Source: Pararhizobium antarcticum | Lineage (GTDB): Bacteria > Pseudomonadota > Alphaproteobacteria > Rhizobiales > Rhizobiaceae | Direction of reading: 5' to 3' | DNA length: 64,000 nucleotides | NCBI RefSeq assembly: GCF_001885585.1 | Contig: NZ_LSRP01000085.1 | Location: forward strand, 62,001 to 126,000 | Part shown: positions 36,069 to 45,675 of the stretch, one piece after another | Layout of the letters: every line of letters begins with the position of its first letter | How positions within the stretch are numbered: the stretch's first letter is position 1 | Translations under genes and position numbers: made by a program | The notes under the pieces: generated by a model | The model's database searches: none | What the model saw: only the letters and a program-made list of their open reading frames with translations | What the model was told of the DNA's origin: nothing

Positions 36069-36989
36069 ATGTTGCCCCGTTCCCACCTGATCATCCTGTT
36101 CGCCGCTTTGCTCTGCTCCGCCGCCGCCTTGCCGGAGCGCGGGCCGCTTCCCCTCGAAAAACCGCAGACACTGGAAAAACCGAAGGCGCTTGAAAAACCG
36201 GAGACAGCGGAAAAAACCACGCCGGCCGAGGCTGTCCCGGGAAAGACGGATGGCGGCACAGACGCAGCCAAGGACAAGGACAAGGACAAGGACAAGGACA
36301 AGGACAAGGACAAGGACAAGGACAAGGACAAGGACAAAAAATCGGAAGCGGCGCCGGACATCAAGCCGGACGTGAAAAAGACGGAACCGGAAAAGAAAGC
36401 GGAACCGGTTCTGACCATCGAACCCGAAATCGCCGCCGATCATGCCACCTGTCTTGCCGATCTCAAGGCACTGGGCGCGAGCTTCAAGGAGGTCGAGCGG
36501 ATCGATGACGGACAGGGCTGCGGAATCGACAAGCCGATCCTGCTCCATACGGTCCTGCCAGGCGTCGCCCTTGCGCCCGAGGGCACCATGCGCTGCGAAA
36601 CGGCACTCGAACTGGCGCGCTGGACAAAGGATTCCGTTCTGCCGGCGGCAAAGGCAGCACTTCCAGACGCGGGCCCGCTGACCACGGTCAACCAGGCGTC
36701 GAGCTATGTCTGCCGGCTGCGCAACAATGCCGCGACCGGCAAGATTTCAGAGCATGCGCGTGGCAATGCCGTTGATATCGCCTCCTTCACCTTCAAGGGC
36801 GGAAAGACCATCGTGATCGAACCGCGCGACGAGGATTCGACCCTGAGCGGTGCGTTCCAGAGGGCCGTTACAGCCGCCGGCTGCCTCTATTTCGAAACCG
36901 TGCTGGATCCCGGCAGCGATGAAGCGCACGAGGATCATCTGCATTTCGACGTGCTGGAACGGAAGAATGGCTATCGCTATTGCCGATAG
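36069..36989 (+). CDS. Extensin-like C-terminal domain protein with KD dipeptide repeat
   Basis: The product has 306 residues. A signal peptide (SHLIILFAALLCSAAAL) precedes a charged linker with PLEKPQTLEKPKALEK units and eleven consecutive Lys-Asp pairs, then an extensin-like C domain (about residues 120-306). The domain contains CLADLKALGASF, GCGIDKPILL, NQASSYVCRLRNN, SEHARGNAVDIASFTF and EDHLHFDVLERKNGYRYC. The His/Asp motifs of the domain resemble those of zinc LAS-type peptidases, so peptidoglycan binding or cleavage is possible. The start ATG 36069 gives a clean signal peptide. The linker is low-complexity and is coded by a microsatellite. Confidence 0.87.
   Translation: MLPRSHLIILFAALLCSAAALPERGPLPLEKPQTLEKPKALEKPETAEKTTPAEAVPGKTDGGTDAAKDKDKDKDKDKDKDKDKDKDKDKKSEAAPDIKPDVKKTEPEKKAEPVLTIEPEIAADHATCLADLKALGASFKEVERIDDGQGCGIDKPILLHTVLPGVALAPEGTMRCETALELARWTKDSVLPAAKAALPDAGPLTTVNQASSYVCRLRNNAATGKISEHARGNAVDIASFTFKGGKTIVIEPRDEDSTLSGAFQRAVTAAGCLYFETVLDPGSDEAHEDHLHFDVLERKNGYRYCR
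36270..36335 (+). repeat. Hexanucleotide microsatellite (AAGGAC)11 in the extensin-like gene
   Basis: Eleven perfect AAGGAC units encode (KD)11 in the linker between the signal peptide and the extensin-like domain. The unit is six bases, so slippage keeps the frame and only changes linker length. Confidence 0.95.
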
Positions 36990-36998
36990 GGCAAGCCG

Positions 36999-37066
36999 CC
37001 TGTTCAATGCTGCCTGTTCAATGCCATTTGCCGCATACCGCTTGTCCAAGACCGCTTGTCCGGAAA
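36999..37066 (+). repeat. Short tandem duplications between the extensin-like and DUF1993 genes
   Basis: GCCTGTTCAATGC occurs twice in a row (about 36999-37025), followed by two copies of ACCGCTTGTCC (about 37038-37060). The region is non-coding, and no function is evident. Confidence 0.55.
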
Positions 37067-37111
37067 GAAGCGCGTCCCCATCTGTGCACGGCAATCGCAC
37101 AGGAAAAAATC

Positions 37112-37621
37112 ATGTCCGTCACAATGTACAATCTCACCGTCCCGGTCTTCAGCCGCGGCCTCACCGTCCTGTCCACCCTGCTGACCAAGGCGGAGGCCCA
37201 TGCCGCAGAAACCGGCGTTTCCGTGGAAAGCCTTGTCAGTGCAAGACTGGTGGAAGATATGCTGCCGCTCTCCGGCCAGATACAGCGGGTCAGCGACACA
37301 GCCAAGAACACGGTCGGCCGTCTGATGACGATCGCGGCACCGAGCTTTCCGGATACCGAAGCGACCTTTGCGGAACTGAAGGCGCGGGTCGAAAAGACGC
37401 TCGCATTTCTGCAGACGATCACAGCGCAGGACCTCGAAGGCAGCGACACGCGCGACATCAGCGTCAAGTTCGGCAAACTGGAACTGACGTTATCAGGCAG
37501 CGACTATGTGCTGAAATTCGCCATTCCGAACTTCTTCTTCCACGTCACGACCGCCTACGACATCCTGCGCGCGCAGGGTGTCCCGGTGGGCAAGGCCGAC
37601 TATCTCGGCGCCTATAGCTGA
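37112..37621 (+). CDS. DUF1993 family protein
   Basis: The 169-residue product fits DUF1993: MYNLTVPVFSRGLTVLSTLLTKAEAHA at the N terminus, a central helical region (LVSARLVEDMLPLSGQIQRVSD) and the C-terminal NFFFHVTTAYDILRAQGVPVGKADYLG. The family is predicted to adopt a DinB-like four-helix bundle and has no assigned activity. The start ATG 37112 (MSVTMYNL) is preferred because upstream in-frame sequence lies in the tandem-duplicated spacer. It ends at a strong bidirectional terminator shared with fhs. Confidence 0.85.
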   Translation: MSVTMYNLTVPVFSRGLTVLSTLLTKAEAHAAETGVSVESLVSARLVEDMLPLSGQIQRVSDTAKNTVGRLMTIAAPSFPDTEATFAELKARVEKTLAFLQTITAQDLEGSDTRDISVKFGKLELTLSGSDYVLKFAIPNFFFHVTTAYDILRAQGVPVGKADYLGAYS

Positions 37622-37623
37622 AC

Positions 37624-37659
37624 GGCGGCCCCGGAGCCACAACTCCGGGGCCGCCTTTT
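37624..37659. terminator. Strong terminator between the DUF1993 gene and fhs
   Basis: A perfect 13-base stem (GGCGGCCCCGGAG at 37624-37636, CTCCGGGGCCGCC at 37643-37655) with a CCACAA loop is followed by TTTT on the plus strand. It separates two convergent genes and can act in both directions. Confidence 0.88.
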
Positions 37660-37667
37660 CCAATCGC

Positions 37668-39347
37668 TCAGAACAGCCCCTCGATAAAGCCCTCGTCATT
37701 GAGGAAGATCTTTTCCGACGACGGCACCCGCGGCAGGCCCGGCATGGTCATGATCTCGCCGGTGATGACCACGACAAAACCCGCGCCAGCCGACAGCCGC
37801 ACCTCGCGCACAGGCACCGTATGGCCTGTCGGCGCCCCACGCAGGTTCGGATCGGTAGAGAAGGAGTACTGGGTTTTCGCCATGCAGATCGGCAATGTGC
37901 CGTAACCCTGCTCCTCCCAGGTGCGAAGCTGATCGCGCACCGACTTGTCGGCAATGACCTCGCCGGCATGGTAGATGCTCTTGGCGATCGTCTCGATCTT
38001 CTCGAACAGCGGCATATCGTCGGGATAGAGCGGCGAGAATTGCGACTTGCCCGATTCGGCCAGTTCCACCACCTTGTGGGCCAGTTCCTCGATACCGGCC
38101 GAACCCTGCGCCCAATGCCGGCACAGGATCGCTTCGGCCCCGAGCGTCGCGACATAATCCTTCACCGCCTGGATTTCAGCCTCGGTATCCGCGATGAAGT
38201 GATTGATCGCCACCACCACCGGAACGCCGAATTTCTTGACGTTCAGCACATGCCGTCCGAGGTTGGCGCAGCCCTTGCGGACCGCCTCGACATTCTCTTT
38301 GCCGAGATCTTCCTTCTTGACCCCGCCATTCATCTTCATGGCCCGCGCCGTCGCCACGATCACCGCCGCATCAGGCTTCAGACCGGCCTTGCGGCACTTG
38401 ATGTCGAAGAATTTCTCCGCCCCGAGATCGGCACCGAAACCGGCTTCGGTAACGACATAGTCGGCGAGCTTCAGCGCCGTCGTCGTCGCCACGACCGAAT
38501 TGCAGCCATGCGCGATATTGGCAAACGGGCCGCCATGCACGAAAGCCGGGTTGTTTTCCAGCGTCTGTACCAGATTGGGCTGCATCGCATCCTTGAGCAG
38601 CACCGTCATGGCGCCATCGGCCTTGATGTCGCGGGCAAACACCGGCGTCTTGTCGCGGCGATAGGCGATGATGATGTTTCCCAGCCGCTTTTCGAGATCC
38701 TTCAGGTCTGTCGACAGACAGAGAATGGCCATGACCTCGGAGGCCACGGTGATGTCGAAGCCGGTTTCACGCGGATAGCCATTGGCAACACCGCCGAGCG
38801 AGCCGACGATCTGGCGCAGCGCCCGGTCGTTCATGTCCATCACCCGCCGCCAGGCGACGCGGCGAATGTCGATGTTCTGCTCGTTGCCCCAGTAGATGTG
38901 ATTGTCGATCAGCGCGGCGAGCAGGTTGTGCGCAGAGGTGATCGCATGAAAATCGCCGGTGAAATGCAGGTTCATGTCTTCCATCGGGATGACCTGCGCA
39001 TAACCGCCGCCGGCCGCTCCCCCCTTGACCCCGAAACAGGGGCCAAGCGAAGCCTCGCGGATGCAGACGACCGCCTTCTTGCCGATGCGGTTCAGTCCGT
39101 CGCCCAGCCCCACCGTCGTCGTCGTCTTGCCCTCGCCCGCCGGTGTCGGATTGATCGCCGTGACGAGGATCAGCCGGCCGTCCTTCCTGCCCTTCTGTTC
39201 GGCGATGAAGGCGGCGCTGATCTTGGCCTTGTCATGGCCGTAGGGCAAAAGATGTTCGGCTGGAATGCCGAGCTTGGCGCCAATCTCCATGATCGGCTTC
39301 TTCTTCGCGGCCCGTGCAATCTCGATGTCGGACTTTACCTCAGCCAT
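37668..39347 (-). CDS. fhs: Formate--tetrahydrofolate ligase
   Basis: This one-carbon enzyme makes 10-formyl-THF from formate, THF and ATP. The 559-residue length is typical. Motifs are PYGHDKAKI, the P-loop [68 protein letters not shown] and the C-terminal [13 protein letters not shown]. The start is [13 protein letters not shown] at 39347, preceded by GGGAGAG. It is monocistronic. The 208-base upstream gap to the DUF2333 gene carries no other feature that I recognise. Confidence 0.97.
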   Translation of the reverse strand: MAEVKSDIEIARAAKKKPIMEIGAKLGIPAEHLLPYGHDKAKISAAFIAEQKGRKDGRLILVTAINPTPAGEGKTTTTVGLGDGLNRIGKKAVVCIREASLGPCFGVKGGAAGGGYAQVIPMEDMNLHFTGDFHAITSAHNLLAALIDNHIYWGNEQNIDIRRVAWRRVMDMNDRALRQIVGSLGGVANGYPRETGFDITVASEVMAILCLSTDLKDLEKRLGNIIIAYRRDKTPVFARDIKADGAMTVLLKDAMQPNLVQTLENNPAFVHGGPFANIAHGCNSVVATTTALKLADYVVTEAGFGADLGAEKFFDIKCRKAGLKPDAAVIVATARAMKMNGGVKKEDLGKENVEAVRKGCANLGRHVLNVKKFGVPVVVAINHFIADTEAEIQAVKDYVATLGAEAILCRHWAQGSAGIEELAHKVVELAESGKSQFSPLYPDDMPLFEKIETIAKSIYHAGEVIADKSVRDQLRTWEEQGYGTLPICMAKTQYSFSTDPNLRGAPTGHTVPVREVRLSAGAGFVVVITGEIMTMPGLPRVPSSEKIFLNDEGFIEGLF

Positions 39348-39555
39348 GCGGTGTCTCTCCCTTCCACCTTTTGTTATTCCCGACATAAGATCGTGAAGGA
39401 GAGACCGTTTCCACACCTGCCTTTGCCGTCTGATAGGCTAAAAACGACACATTCACCCAAGCGAAGCGACAAAACCGCGGTCTGGGCGGTTTGCCGCACC
39501 TGCGGCGGCCTCTGCCACGCCACAGCCGGTGATGAACCGGCGGCGACGTTGTCTT

Positions 39556-40698
39556 TTATCGTGCGAGAATGTCGCGCATCTCGACGAGATTGGAGCGCAC
39601 ACGCAGGATGTAGAAGCCCATGGTGGCGAGATGCGTGGCAAACAGACCATCTTCGCGCGCATTGGAAATGATCCAGGGCTGGATGTTCAACGATGCGCGC
39701 AACTGCTTGATGCTCTCGTTCCAGATCGGAGCGAGGCCGCGCTGGTTGATGACGCCGTCGAAATCGGCACCGGCGGCAGAGAGCACGCCATAATAGCCAT
39801 ACAGCTGGCCATAGGCGAACCAGAAACGATCGTCGGCGCGCGTATCGAAGAAGCCGCCATTGTAGTTTTCGGAGCGCTCGCGCAGCATGGCCGAAGTGCT
39901 GCCGATGGAACTCGCGATGCGATCCATGAATTCAACGAAATTGTCCGCGCGGGCATCGAAGGTCACGGTGCATTTCGCAAGTTCGTCGTTGAAACTGCGC
40001 AGATCAATTATCGCCGCGCGGTACTGCGATGGCGTCGGCGTCAAGGGGCCGAAGGGCGACAGGCCGAAGTACCAGTTGGTTTCCTCATACTGCATCTTGC
40101 TGCGCACGCTCTGCAGCTGCGGATTGATGCCCGACGTGCCGCGCATGCGAACGAGCGAATCGACGAGTTCGACCGTGGTGCGCCGCACCGCCTCGTTGAC
40201 GCCGCGCTGGAACGACGCCTTGTTGTCGAGCCAGGGCGTGTTGTCCCAGTCCATGCCGAACAGACCGGCCTTGTAGAGGATCATCGATGAGATCCAGGCG
40301 TTCTGGTTGACATTGTAGTCGATGAGATCAGCTGCAACATCGACGATGGCGGAACGCTCGCACGTGTTGGCAGGCGCAGTTGCAGTGGCGGTCGCAGTCG
40401 CCCCCGCAGCCACCTTCACCGGCTGACCGGCATCATTCTTGCGGGCCGCAAAATTATAGGTGTTGACGTAGTCCGGGTTGAAATTGGTCCAGACCGTCGC
40501 CTGCCACAGGAAATAGCCGTAGAGCCCGATCAGCAGGGCGAAGACAATGCCGAGCGGTCCCTTGATGATCCAGCTGCGCCCGGTGAACCACTGGCCGATC
40601 TTGAGGAACGGCAGGCAGATCCAGGCGACCAGAAGCCCGATGCCGCGGCCGATCGCGGAGAAAATGCGCTGAAAAAACGCGACGATCGGATCAAGCAT
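39556..40698 (-). CDS. DUF2333 family membrane protein of an AAA+ ATPase gene cluster
   Basis: The 380-residue product has an N-terminal amphipathic segment and membrane helices at about residues 12-35 (IGRGIGLLVAWICLPFL) and 46-66 (GPLGIVFALLIGLYGYFLW). A linker with ATATATA follows, then a large helical domain (DUF2333, about 110-380: RSAIVDVAADLIDYNVNQNAW, LLRERSENYNGGFFDTRADD, RVRSNLVEMRDIL). The topology suggests the DUF2333 domain is periplasmic. It overlaps the next upstream gene by 8 bases and is the last gene of a five-gene cluster with an AAA+ ATPase and a coiled-coil protein. It is probably the membrane anchor of that system. Function is unknown. Confidence 0.8.
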   Translation of the reverse strand: MLDPIVAFFQRIFSAIGRGIGLLVAWICLPFLKIGQWFTGRSWIIKGPLGIVFALLIGLYGYFLWQATVWTNFNPDYVNTYNFAARKNDAGQPVKVAAGATATATATAPANTCERSAIVDVAADLIDYNVNQNAWISSMILYKAGLFGMDWDNTPWLDNKASFQRGVNEAVRRTTVELVDSLVRMRGTSGINPQLQSVRSKMQYEETNWYFGLSPFGPLTPTPSQYRAAIIDLRSFNDELAKCTVTFDARADNFVEFMDRIASSIGSTSAMLRERSENYNGGFFDTRADDRFWFAYGQLYGYYGVLSAAGADFDGVINQRGLAPIWNESIKQLRASLNIQPWIISNAREDGLFATHLATMGFYILRVRSNLVEMRDILAR

Positions 40699-41992
40699 TG
40701 TTGTTGTCCTCTTTCAATCCATAGAGACGCCTGCGAAAGGCCGCCTTGTCCATCAGATAAGTGCCGCTCAGCGTCGCAACAACATAGTCGCGAAATTTTT
40801 CGCTGTAGTGATCATAGGCGGCATAGAAACCCTGCTTGTCAAAGATGAAGCGCGAAACAAAATCCTGCGACACAAGCTGGGCAATCAGGCGGTTGGTCAG
40901 CCACTGGTCTGGATGTGCGGGTGCTGCCCGCACCAAGAGGAAACGCCGGGCCGGCGCCACGTCCTGCATCTTGACCGTGCCGGTGGTGGCAACGGTGCGG
41001 ATCATCTCCTGCAGGAACGGATAGAGCCCGTTCTTAGACACGCGCTCGGTATTCCCGTGCATCCATGTCTGCAGCCAGATCCTGTCGATGGCGGTCTGGT
41101 CCGTGGTCGGATCGGCCTCGTTGATCAGGCTGCGGATGACCATGTCGGCGCGATGCTGGTAAAGACCGGAGCTTTCCACCCAGGATGCCTGCGGCAATTG
41201 CAGACGGTTGGTCGACGCCAGGAATTCAAAGATCCGCTGATGATCGTTGAGGCCGATATAACCGACCTGCCAGGGCCGCGAGCGCCGGAAGCCCGGAACC
41301 GAGGGATCGCAGATCACCGTCGTCGTCTTTTCGTCCAGGAACACGTAGACGCCGCCGAAGTGATTGGCCCAGAAGGCATCATGGCGGAAGACGAGTTGGT
41401 CGGGCACCAGCGCATTCTGGCGGATGTCGCCGGTAACCTTTGCCAGCTCCACCATCCGGTTGAGCAGGACATCGTCGGCCCAGGCCGTCGGTACGGATTT
41501 CAGCCGGTCGGCAAGCGCGCGCAGTTCCGCCGCCTTGCCCAGCATGTCCTCGGCGGACAGCACCCGGAAGCGGACCTCGTTGATCGACAGGAGATCGTCG
41601 ATGTCGTTGACGACAGAGACACTGTCCTCGATCTCGCCGTAGAGCGCATCCTTGATCGTCACGGCATTGATGGCACGGCTGTTGGCGTTGAAGAACTCGT
41701 GCATCAAGGCGGCCGTGTTTGAAAAGCTCGTATGCACGACCGGAAGCTCGGCCTGGTCCGGCGTCATGATGATGAAACGGCGATTGACGCGGTTCGGATC
41801 GAGATAGTCCCGATCCCCCAGCTCATCGGCAATTTCGGGCGAGAACCCGGTCATGTCGATGCTGAAGGCGGTGAGCGCCGTCGGGCGCAGGCCAAAACCC
41901 TGCAGCGCCTTGTTGTAACGCGCAATCAGGTGCGGCTCGGAAATTTCGAGCAGGCGGCCATAGATCAGTTCGGCTTCGAGGAGGCGTTTCAT
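40691..41992 (-). CDS. Conserved protein of unknown function in the AAA+ cluster (possibly DUF6638)
   Basis: The product is a 433-residue soluble protein without membrane helices or a signal peptide. Visible segments include LLEISEPHLIARYNKALQGF, IDMTGFSPEIADELGDRDY, VKDALYGEIEDSVSVVNDID and LLVRAAPAHPDQWLTNRLIAQLV. I think it belongs to a recently named domain family (DUF6638), but I am not certain. No catalytic motif is recognisable. It overlaps the DUF2333 gene by 8 bases, so the two are coupled. A RelBE-like module separates it from the AAA+ ATPase gene upstream. Confidence 0.72.
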   Translation of the reverse strand: MKRLLEAELIYGRLLEISEPHLIARYNKALQGFGLRPTALTAFSIDMTGFSPEIADELGDRDYLDPNRVNRRFIIMTPDQAELPVVHTSFSNTAALMHEFFNANSRAINAVTIKDALYGEIEDSVSVVNDIDDLLSINEVRFRVLSAEDMLGKAAELRALADRLKSVPTAWADDVLLNRMVELAKVTGDIRQNALVPDQLVFRHDAFWANHFGGVYVFLDEKTTTVICDPSVPGFRRSRPWQVGYIGLNDHQRIFEFLASTNRLQLPQASWVESSGLYQHRADMVIRSLINEADPTTDQTAIDRIWLQTWMHGNTERVSKNGLYPFLQEMIRTVATTGTVKMQDVAPARRFLLVRAAPAHPDQWLTNRLIAQLVSQDFVSRFIFDKQGFYAAYDHYSEKFRDYVVATLSGTYLMDKAAFRRRLYGLKEDNNNA

Positions 41993-42013
41993 GCAGGACC
42001 GATCATGCGTGGA

Positions 42014-42283
42014 TCATCTGTAGCCATCGCGACGATGACCGATTTCGACAACAAGGATAACAAGGCGTTGATCGCGGATTTCGCACAGCACGCGAAAGTC
42101 CCCGTCACGGTAACGCCAGAGGTGACCGAGTCTCGTTCCCTGTAGAGCGTGTCCGAATTGGCGAGGATTTTCGAGGAGCGATATGCGCTGGCGCAGATCG
42201 TTGCGAATTCGCTGTGAATCCGGTCGCCCCATCTTTTCGAGGTTCCGGAGCGCATCATCGGTAAACTCAATCGTCCAAGCCAA
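42014..42283 (-). CDS. RelE/ParE-family toxin
   Basis: The 89-residue toxin is an mRNA-interferase-like RelE family member: [19 protein letters not shown], then [19 protein letters not shown] and the C-terminal [29 protein letters not shown] with the basic catalytic residues. It begins at TTG 42283, 17 bases inside the antitoxin gene, an overlap that holds toxin expression below antitoxin. The frame is intact. It lies between two genes of the AAA+ cluster, on the same strand, 21 bases from the next gene. Confidence 0.88.
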   Translation of the reverse strand: MAWTIEFTDDALRNLEKMGRPDSQRIRNDLRQRISLLENPRQFGHALQGTRLGHLWRYRDGDFRVLCEIRDQRLVILVVEIGHRRDGYR

Positions 42284-42500
42284 GACGACGCTCTACTTCT
42301 TCCAGAGAATAGGTTTGAATCTCCCCTCTCGCCAGCTTCTCCAGCACCTGTTCCGCGAGATAGATGTCCTCGAGATCCTCAAGATGCTGTTCGATCGCTT
42401 CCCGGATATAATAGGTCGCGGTTCTGCCGGTCCGCGTCGCCAGCACCTGTAGCCGCTCATAGGTTTCGTCGGGCAGACGTATCGCTGTCTGTCTGGTCAT
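42267..42500 (-). CDS. RHH-type (RelB/CopG-like) antitoxin
   Basis: The 77-residue ribbon-helix-helix protein has the DNA-binding N terminus [39 protein letters not shown] and an acidic, toxin-binding C terminus (VERRLGLDD). It starts at ATG 42500 with AGGAGG upstream. A 20-base palindrome at 42512-42531 is the likely autoregulatory operator. It is coupled to the RelE toxin gene by a 17-base overlap. Confidence 0.88.
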   Translation of the reverse strand: MTRQTAIRLPDETYERLQVLATRTGRTATYYIREAIEQHLEDLEDIYLAEQVLEKLARGEIQTYSLEEVERRLGLDD

Positions 42501-42511
42501 GAGATGCCTCC

Positions 42512-42531
42512 TTGGGATATATGTATCCCAA
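42512..42531. promoter_or_regulatory. Palindromic operator of the RelBE-like module
   Basis: TTGGGATATATGTATCCCAA has perfect 8-base arms (TTGGGATA and TATCCCAA) around TATG, ending 12 bases upstream of the antitoxin start. The size and place match operators of ribbon-helix-helix antitoxins. Confidence 0.75.
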
Positions 42532-42588
42532 ACCTTATCATGAAGGCAGCACGAGTTCCATGCTGCGGATTGGCAAAATTGGCCTCAC

Positions 42589-44499
42589 CTACCACCGACC
42601 ATCGCCCTTCATCGTCTCGATCTCGCGGATTGCCTTTTCGCGCTGGCGCTCGCGGCGGATAATGTCGGTTACGGCGGCATCGTCGGATTTGTCGGTGTAG
42701 CGGAATTCGCTGTCGGCGTAGCGGTTGATCTCCTGCAGAACCATGTCCAGCGTGATCGGTCCGCGCAACGCCTCGATCATCGCCTTCTTCTCGTCGTAGC
42801 CCTTGTGCATGAAGGCTTCCGGCGTCGAGAACCAATCGTCCGGCAGGTCGACATCCATGGCCCGCATCTTGATCGCGTCGGTGATGTTCTTGATCGCGCG
42901 GCCGGTAAAACGCGGCTCCGCCACCTTGATCCTGTGCAGATAGGCGCCGACATCGGCAATGCTCTCGATCCGCCCTTCCTGCTTCTCGAACGTCTCCCAG
43001 ACGGCCAAGAGCCCCTCCTCCTTCGGCCTGGCATGCGCCTCGTAGGATTGCGAAACCGCCTTCTTGATTTCCTGCCCCGCAAACAGCGCGTGCTCGCCGA
43101 GCGGGATCTTGTGGTTCTTGCCGACCAGCATGGCAAAAATGTCGATATAGTCGCCCTCGCTCTGGGGGCCATCGACCAGCCAGCGGGCACCGGCGCGCTG
43201 GCGCAGCGCATCATCGACATTTTCCGGATAGTTGGAAAACATGCCGAAGGTGCAATTGCCGCGAATGACCGTGGACGCCCCGGCAAAACTCTCCATCAGC
43301 ACCGCAGTGACCTCGTGCTGGCCGGCAGACGCCCGGTCATCGGATCGCTTCGCCGCCACCTGATCGATATCGTCGATCGTGCCGAAGCCGATCGCCTTCG
43401 GATTGATGATGTTGTTGACGAACTCCTTGCAGTTCTGCCCGGACTTGCCCTGGTAGGAGGAAATCTGGTCGACGCCGAAATTCTCATAGTGAAAGGCATA
43501 ACCGGCGATCTGGCAGTAGTCGTTCAGCAGGCCCGCCAGCATCTGGATCAGGATGGTCTTGCCGGTGCCCGGCATGCCGTCGCCGATGAAGGTGAAGAGG
43601 AAACCGCCAAGCTCGACAAACGGGTTCATCTGCCGCTCGAAATCATAGGCCATCAGCATCTTCGACAGCTTCAGCGCCTGATATTTGGCGATGTGGTTGC
43701 CGATGATTTCCTCCGGTTTCTTGAAGGTCATCGACAGGGCTTTTCGCTTGACGCCGGGCGCGACATCAAAGCCGTTGATGGTGAAATCATCCTGCTCGAT
43801 GCGGATATGGACATTCTCGAAGCTGGAAAGCCCGGTAAACCGCGCCTTGCGGCCGATCAAACCTTCGATGGCGACACGCGCAAAAGCCCGGGTCCGGGCC
43901 GTGAGCGTCGCATCATCCGGCGCGCCTGAAATGCTGCGGTCGAGCGCCGCGATCATCGATTTCAACGCATCCTGCGGCGTATCGAACAGAAAATCCGGTT
44001 CCTTGGCATCGTCTACCGGTTCCCCCTCGCCTGAAAGCGTCGAGGAGAGATAGGCGGCCAGCGTAAACGCCGAAACGTAGGCCGAGGCCGACAACAGCGC
44101 CTTGAATTGCGTCGCGTCGTCGCCGGACAAAGGGGCAGTCGCATTGCGCGCTTGCAAACCCTCCAGATTGGTCTGCCTCGAAAACACATCGGCGACGGCC
44201 AGCGCCACCTGCAGCCCGCGCCGGGCACGATAGAGAAGCGCATGCTGGGCGGGAGACATCAGCGGATCGGCTGCCCGGACGGACTGGATCGTTTTCGCAA
44301 GTTCGACCTCACGCGTCCGGCGCGTGCCGGTCGTCGCCACGGTCGAGACGAAACGCCGCCCGGTTCCAGCAAGCGCCGTCGCCGTTGCCGGATCATCGGC
44401 CTCCAGAATGATCAGCCGTGTCACCATGCCTTGCGCCAGCGCCTGGTGTCTGGCGATGTCATCCTCGTGGATCGTTGTCAGACCTGCGTTCAGGGACAT
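42589..44499 (-). CDS. AAA+ ATPase of an uncharacterised five-gene cluster
   Basis: The 636-residue product has an N-terminal helical domain of about 290 residues without known motifs, then an AAA+ module. Walker A is GDGMPGTGKTIL (about residue 308), the Walker B region is IGFGTIDDIDQVAAKRSDDR (about 370), sensor 1 with arginine-finger region is FGMFSNYPENVDDALRQRAGARWL (about 430), and a helical lid lies at 450-600. The ATPase site appears intact. It starts 3 bases after the 382-residue gene. The partners suggest a membrane-linked machine: a DUF2333 membrane protein and a long coiled-coil protein. The function is unknown. Confidence 0.85.
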   Translation of the reverse strand: MSLNAGLTTIHEDDIARHQALAQGMVTRLIILEADDPATATALAGTGRRFVSTVATTGTRRTREVELAKTIQSVRAADPLMSPAQHALLYRARRGLQVALAVADVFSRQTNLEGLQARNATAPLSGDDATQFKALLSASAYVSAFTLAAYLSSTLSGEGEPVDDAKEPDFLFDTPQDALKSMIAALDRSISGAPDDATLTARTRAFARVAIEGLIGRKARFTGLSSFENVHIRIEQDDFTINGFDVAPGVKRKALSMTFKKPEEIIGNHIAKYQALKLSKMLMAYDFERQMNPFVELGGFLFTFIGDGMPGTGKTILIQMLAGLLNDYCQIAGYAFHYENFGVDQISSYQGKSGQNCKEFVNNIINPKAIGFGTIDDIDQVAAKRSDDRASAGQHEVTAVLMESFAGASTVIRGNCTFGMFSNYPENVDDALRQRAGARWLVDGPQSEGDYIDIFAMLVGKNHKIPLGEHALFAGQEIKKAVSQSYEAHARPKEEGLLAVWETFEKQEGRIESIADVGAYLHRIKVAEPRFTGRAIKNITDAIKMRAMDVDLPDDWFSTPEAFMHKGYDEKKAMIEALRGPITLDMVLQEINRYADSEFRYTDKSDDAAVTDIIRRERQREKAIREIETMKGDGRW

Positions 44500-44502
44500 G
44501 GT

Positions 44503-45651
44503 TCAAACCTCGCTGATCACCTGGTTTCCGGAAATCACGTGCACCTTGTAGTCGCCGAAGATCGCTTCGACTTCGCCGCTGGCATAAAGCGCCTGATAGG
44601 CATCGTGCGGCACGAGCGCATGTTTCTCATAGGCGCTGACGCCCATGCGGGTGGCTTCCAGATTGCCGGTATCGATGTGGAATTCCTCCATCGCCGGCGT
44701 CGTCGACCAGAAACCCTTTTTGGCCGGACGTTCGGCCTTGGAAAAGACCTCCTGCACGGTCCAGGTCAAAAGCCAGGCGTTTTCCGACTTGCGCACCTTC
44801 GACAGGATCTCGTTGATCCGGGCATTGTTCTCGGTGATCCCGGCCGAATAGAAGGGCCCGAGCACGATCCGGCGCACCTGCTTGGGATGCAGTTCGGGGA
44901 AATCCGTATCGAGATTGGAGGCAATCGTTGCCGGCGTCAGCGAATAGGAACTGTTCTTCAGCGCAAAATCGTCAAAGCGCGTGGCAAGCTCGGGGTTGAG
45001 CAACCCGCCGACGGGGAGCACGATTTCCGTTTCCGGATTGAGCTTGCCGTCCTTCGTGACAAGCGCCTTGACGATGTTTTCGGAACTGTCCTCGATCGTC
45101 GCCATGTAGACCATCGGCAACGTGCTGCTGCCGTCAAAGGCGCCCCAGGCAACCACGTAATAGGGCCGCATGGTTTTCGGATTAACGGCCACGCGGATGG
45201 TTTCCGGCAGGATGAAAGGCGAGAAGATGTCGCCCTTGCCAATCTGTTCGAGATAGAGACGCTCGGCCATGCGCGCCTGGAGGGCATCTGGAAAGGCCTT
45301 CTGACGCAGGATGAAATCGACCATTTCTTCGCGCAACGCATCGGCCAGCGGGATGCTCGCCAGCCGCTTTTCCGAAGTCTGGCGGTCGTTTTCCAGTTCC
45401 AGCACGTTCTGGAACACCGGAAACCCGCTTTCAGCGCGCGAAATCCGGAATTGCTCGACAAAGCCGATGCGGTTTTCCCAGCAGGAAAACGAGGCTTTCA
45501 ACCGATCGAGATAGGGAACCACGACCTCGCCGACCACGGAATTGCGATAGAGCGGCGAATTGCGGTCCCCGAGAAAGATCTCGAGACCGCCCAGTGCCGC
45601 CCGGATCGACGAGAAATACTGGCCGACCGGGCTGTCTGCTGCAGCGCTCAT
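44503..45651 (-). CDS. Conserved hypothetical protein of the AAA+ cluster (382 residues)
   Basis: The product is a 382-residue soluble protein with no signal peptide or obvious membrane helix. It has a helical N terminus (YFSSIRAALGGLEIFLGDRN, RLKASFSCWENRIGFVEQF), a middle part with mixed beta-structure (MRPYYVVAWGAFDGSSTLPMVYM), and a C-terminal segment ending GDYKVHVISGNQVISEV. I recognise no family. It lies 3 bases upstream of the ATPase gene and is separated from the coiled-coil gene by a 196-base gap containing a dispersed palindromic repeat. It is likely a partner or adaptor of the ATPase. Confidence 0.65.
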   Translation of the reverse strand: MSAAADSPVGQYFSSIRAALGGLEIFLGDRNSPLYRNSVVGEVVVPYLDRLKASFSCWENRIGFVEQFRISRAESGFPVFQNVLELENDRQTSEKRLASIPLADALREEMVDFILRQKAFPDALQARMAERLYLEQIGKGDIFSPFILPETIRVAVNPKTMRPYYVVAWGAFDGSSTLPMVYMATIEDSSENIVKALVTKDGKLNPETEIVLPVGGLLNPELATRFDDFALKNSSYSLTPATIASNLDTDFPELHPKQVRRIVLGPFYSAGITENNARINEILSKVRKSENAWLLTWTVQEVFSKAERPAKKGFWSTTPAMEEFHIDTGNLEATRMGVSAYEKHALVPHDAYQALYASGEVEAIFGDYKVHVISGNQVISEV

Positions 45652-45675
45652 CGGGACTTTGGAGTTTGCGGACGC

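Noticed and set aside
36270-36335. Possible CRISPR-like array from regular repeats
   Set aside because: The repeat is a 6-bp microsatellite in a coding frame with no spacers or cas genes.
37578-39671. Long plus-strand open frame opposite fhs
   Set aside because: The minus strand encodes a complete formate-tetrahydrofolate ligase with all motifs; the plus frame is composition-driven.
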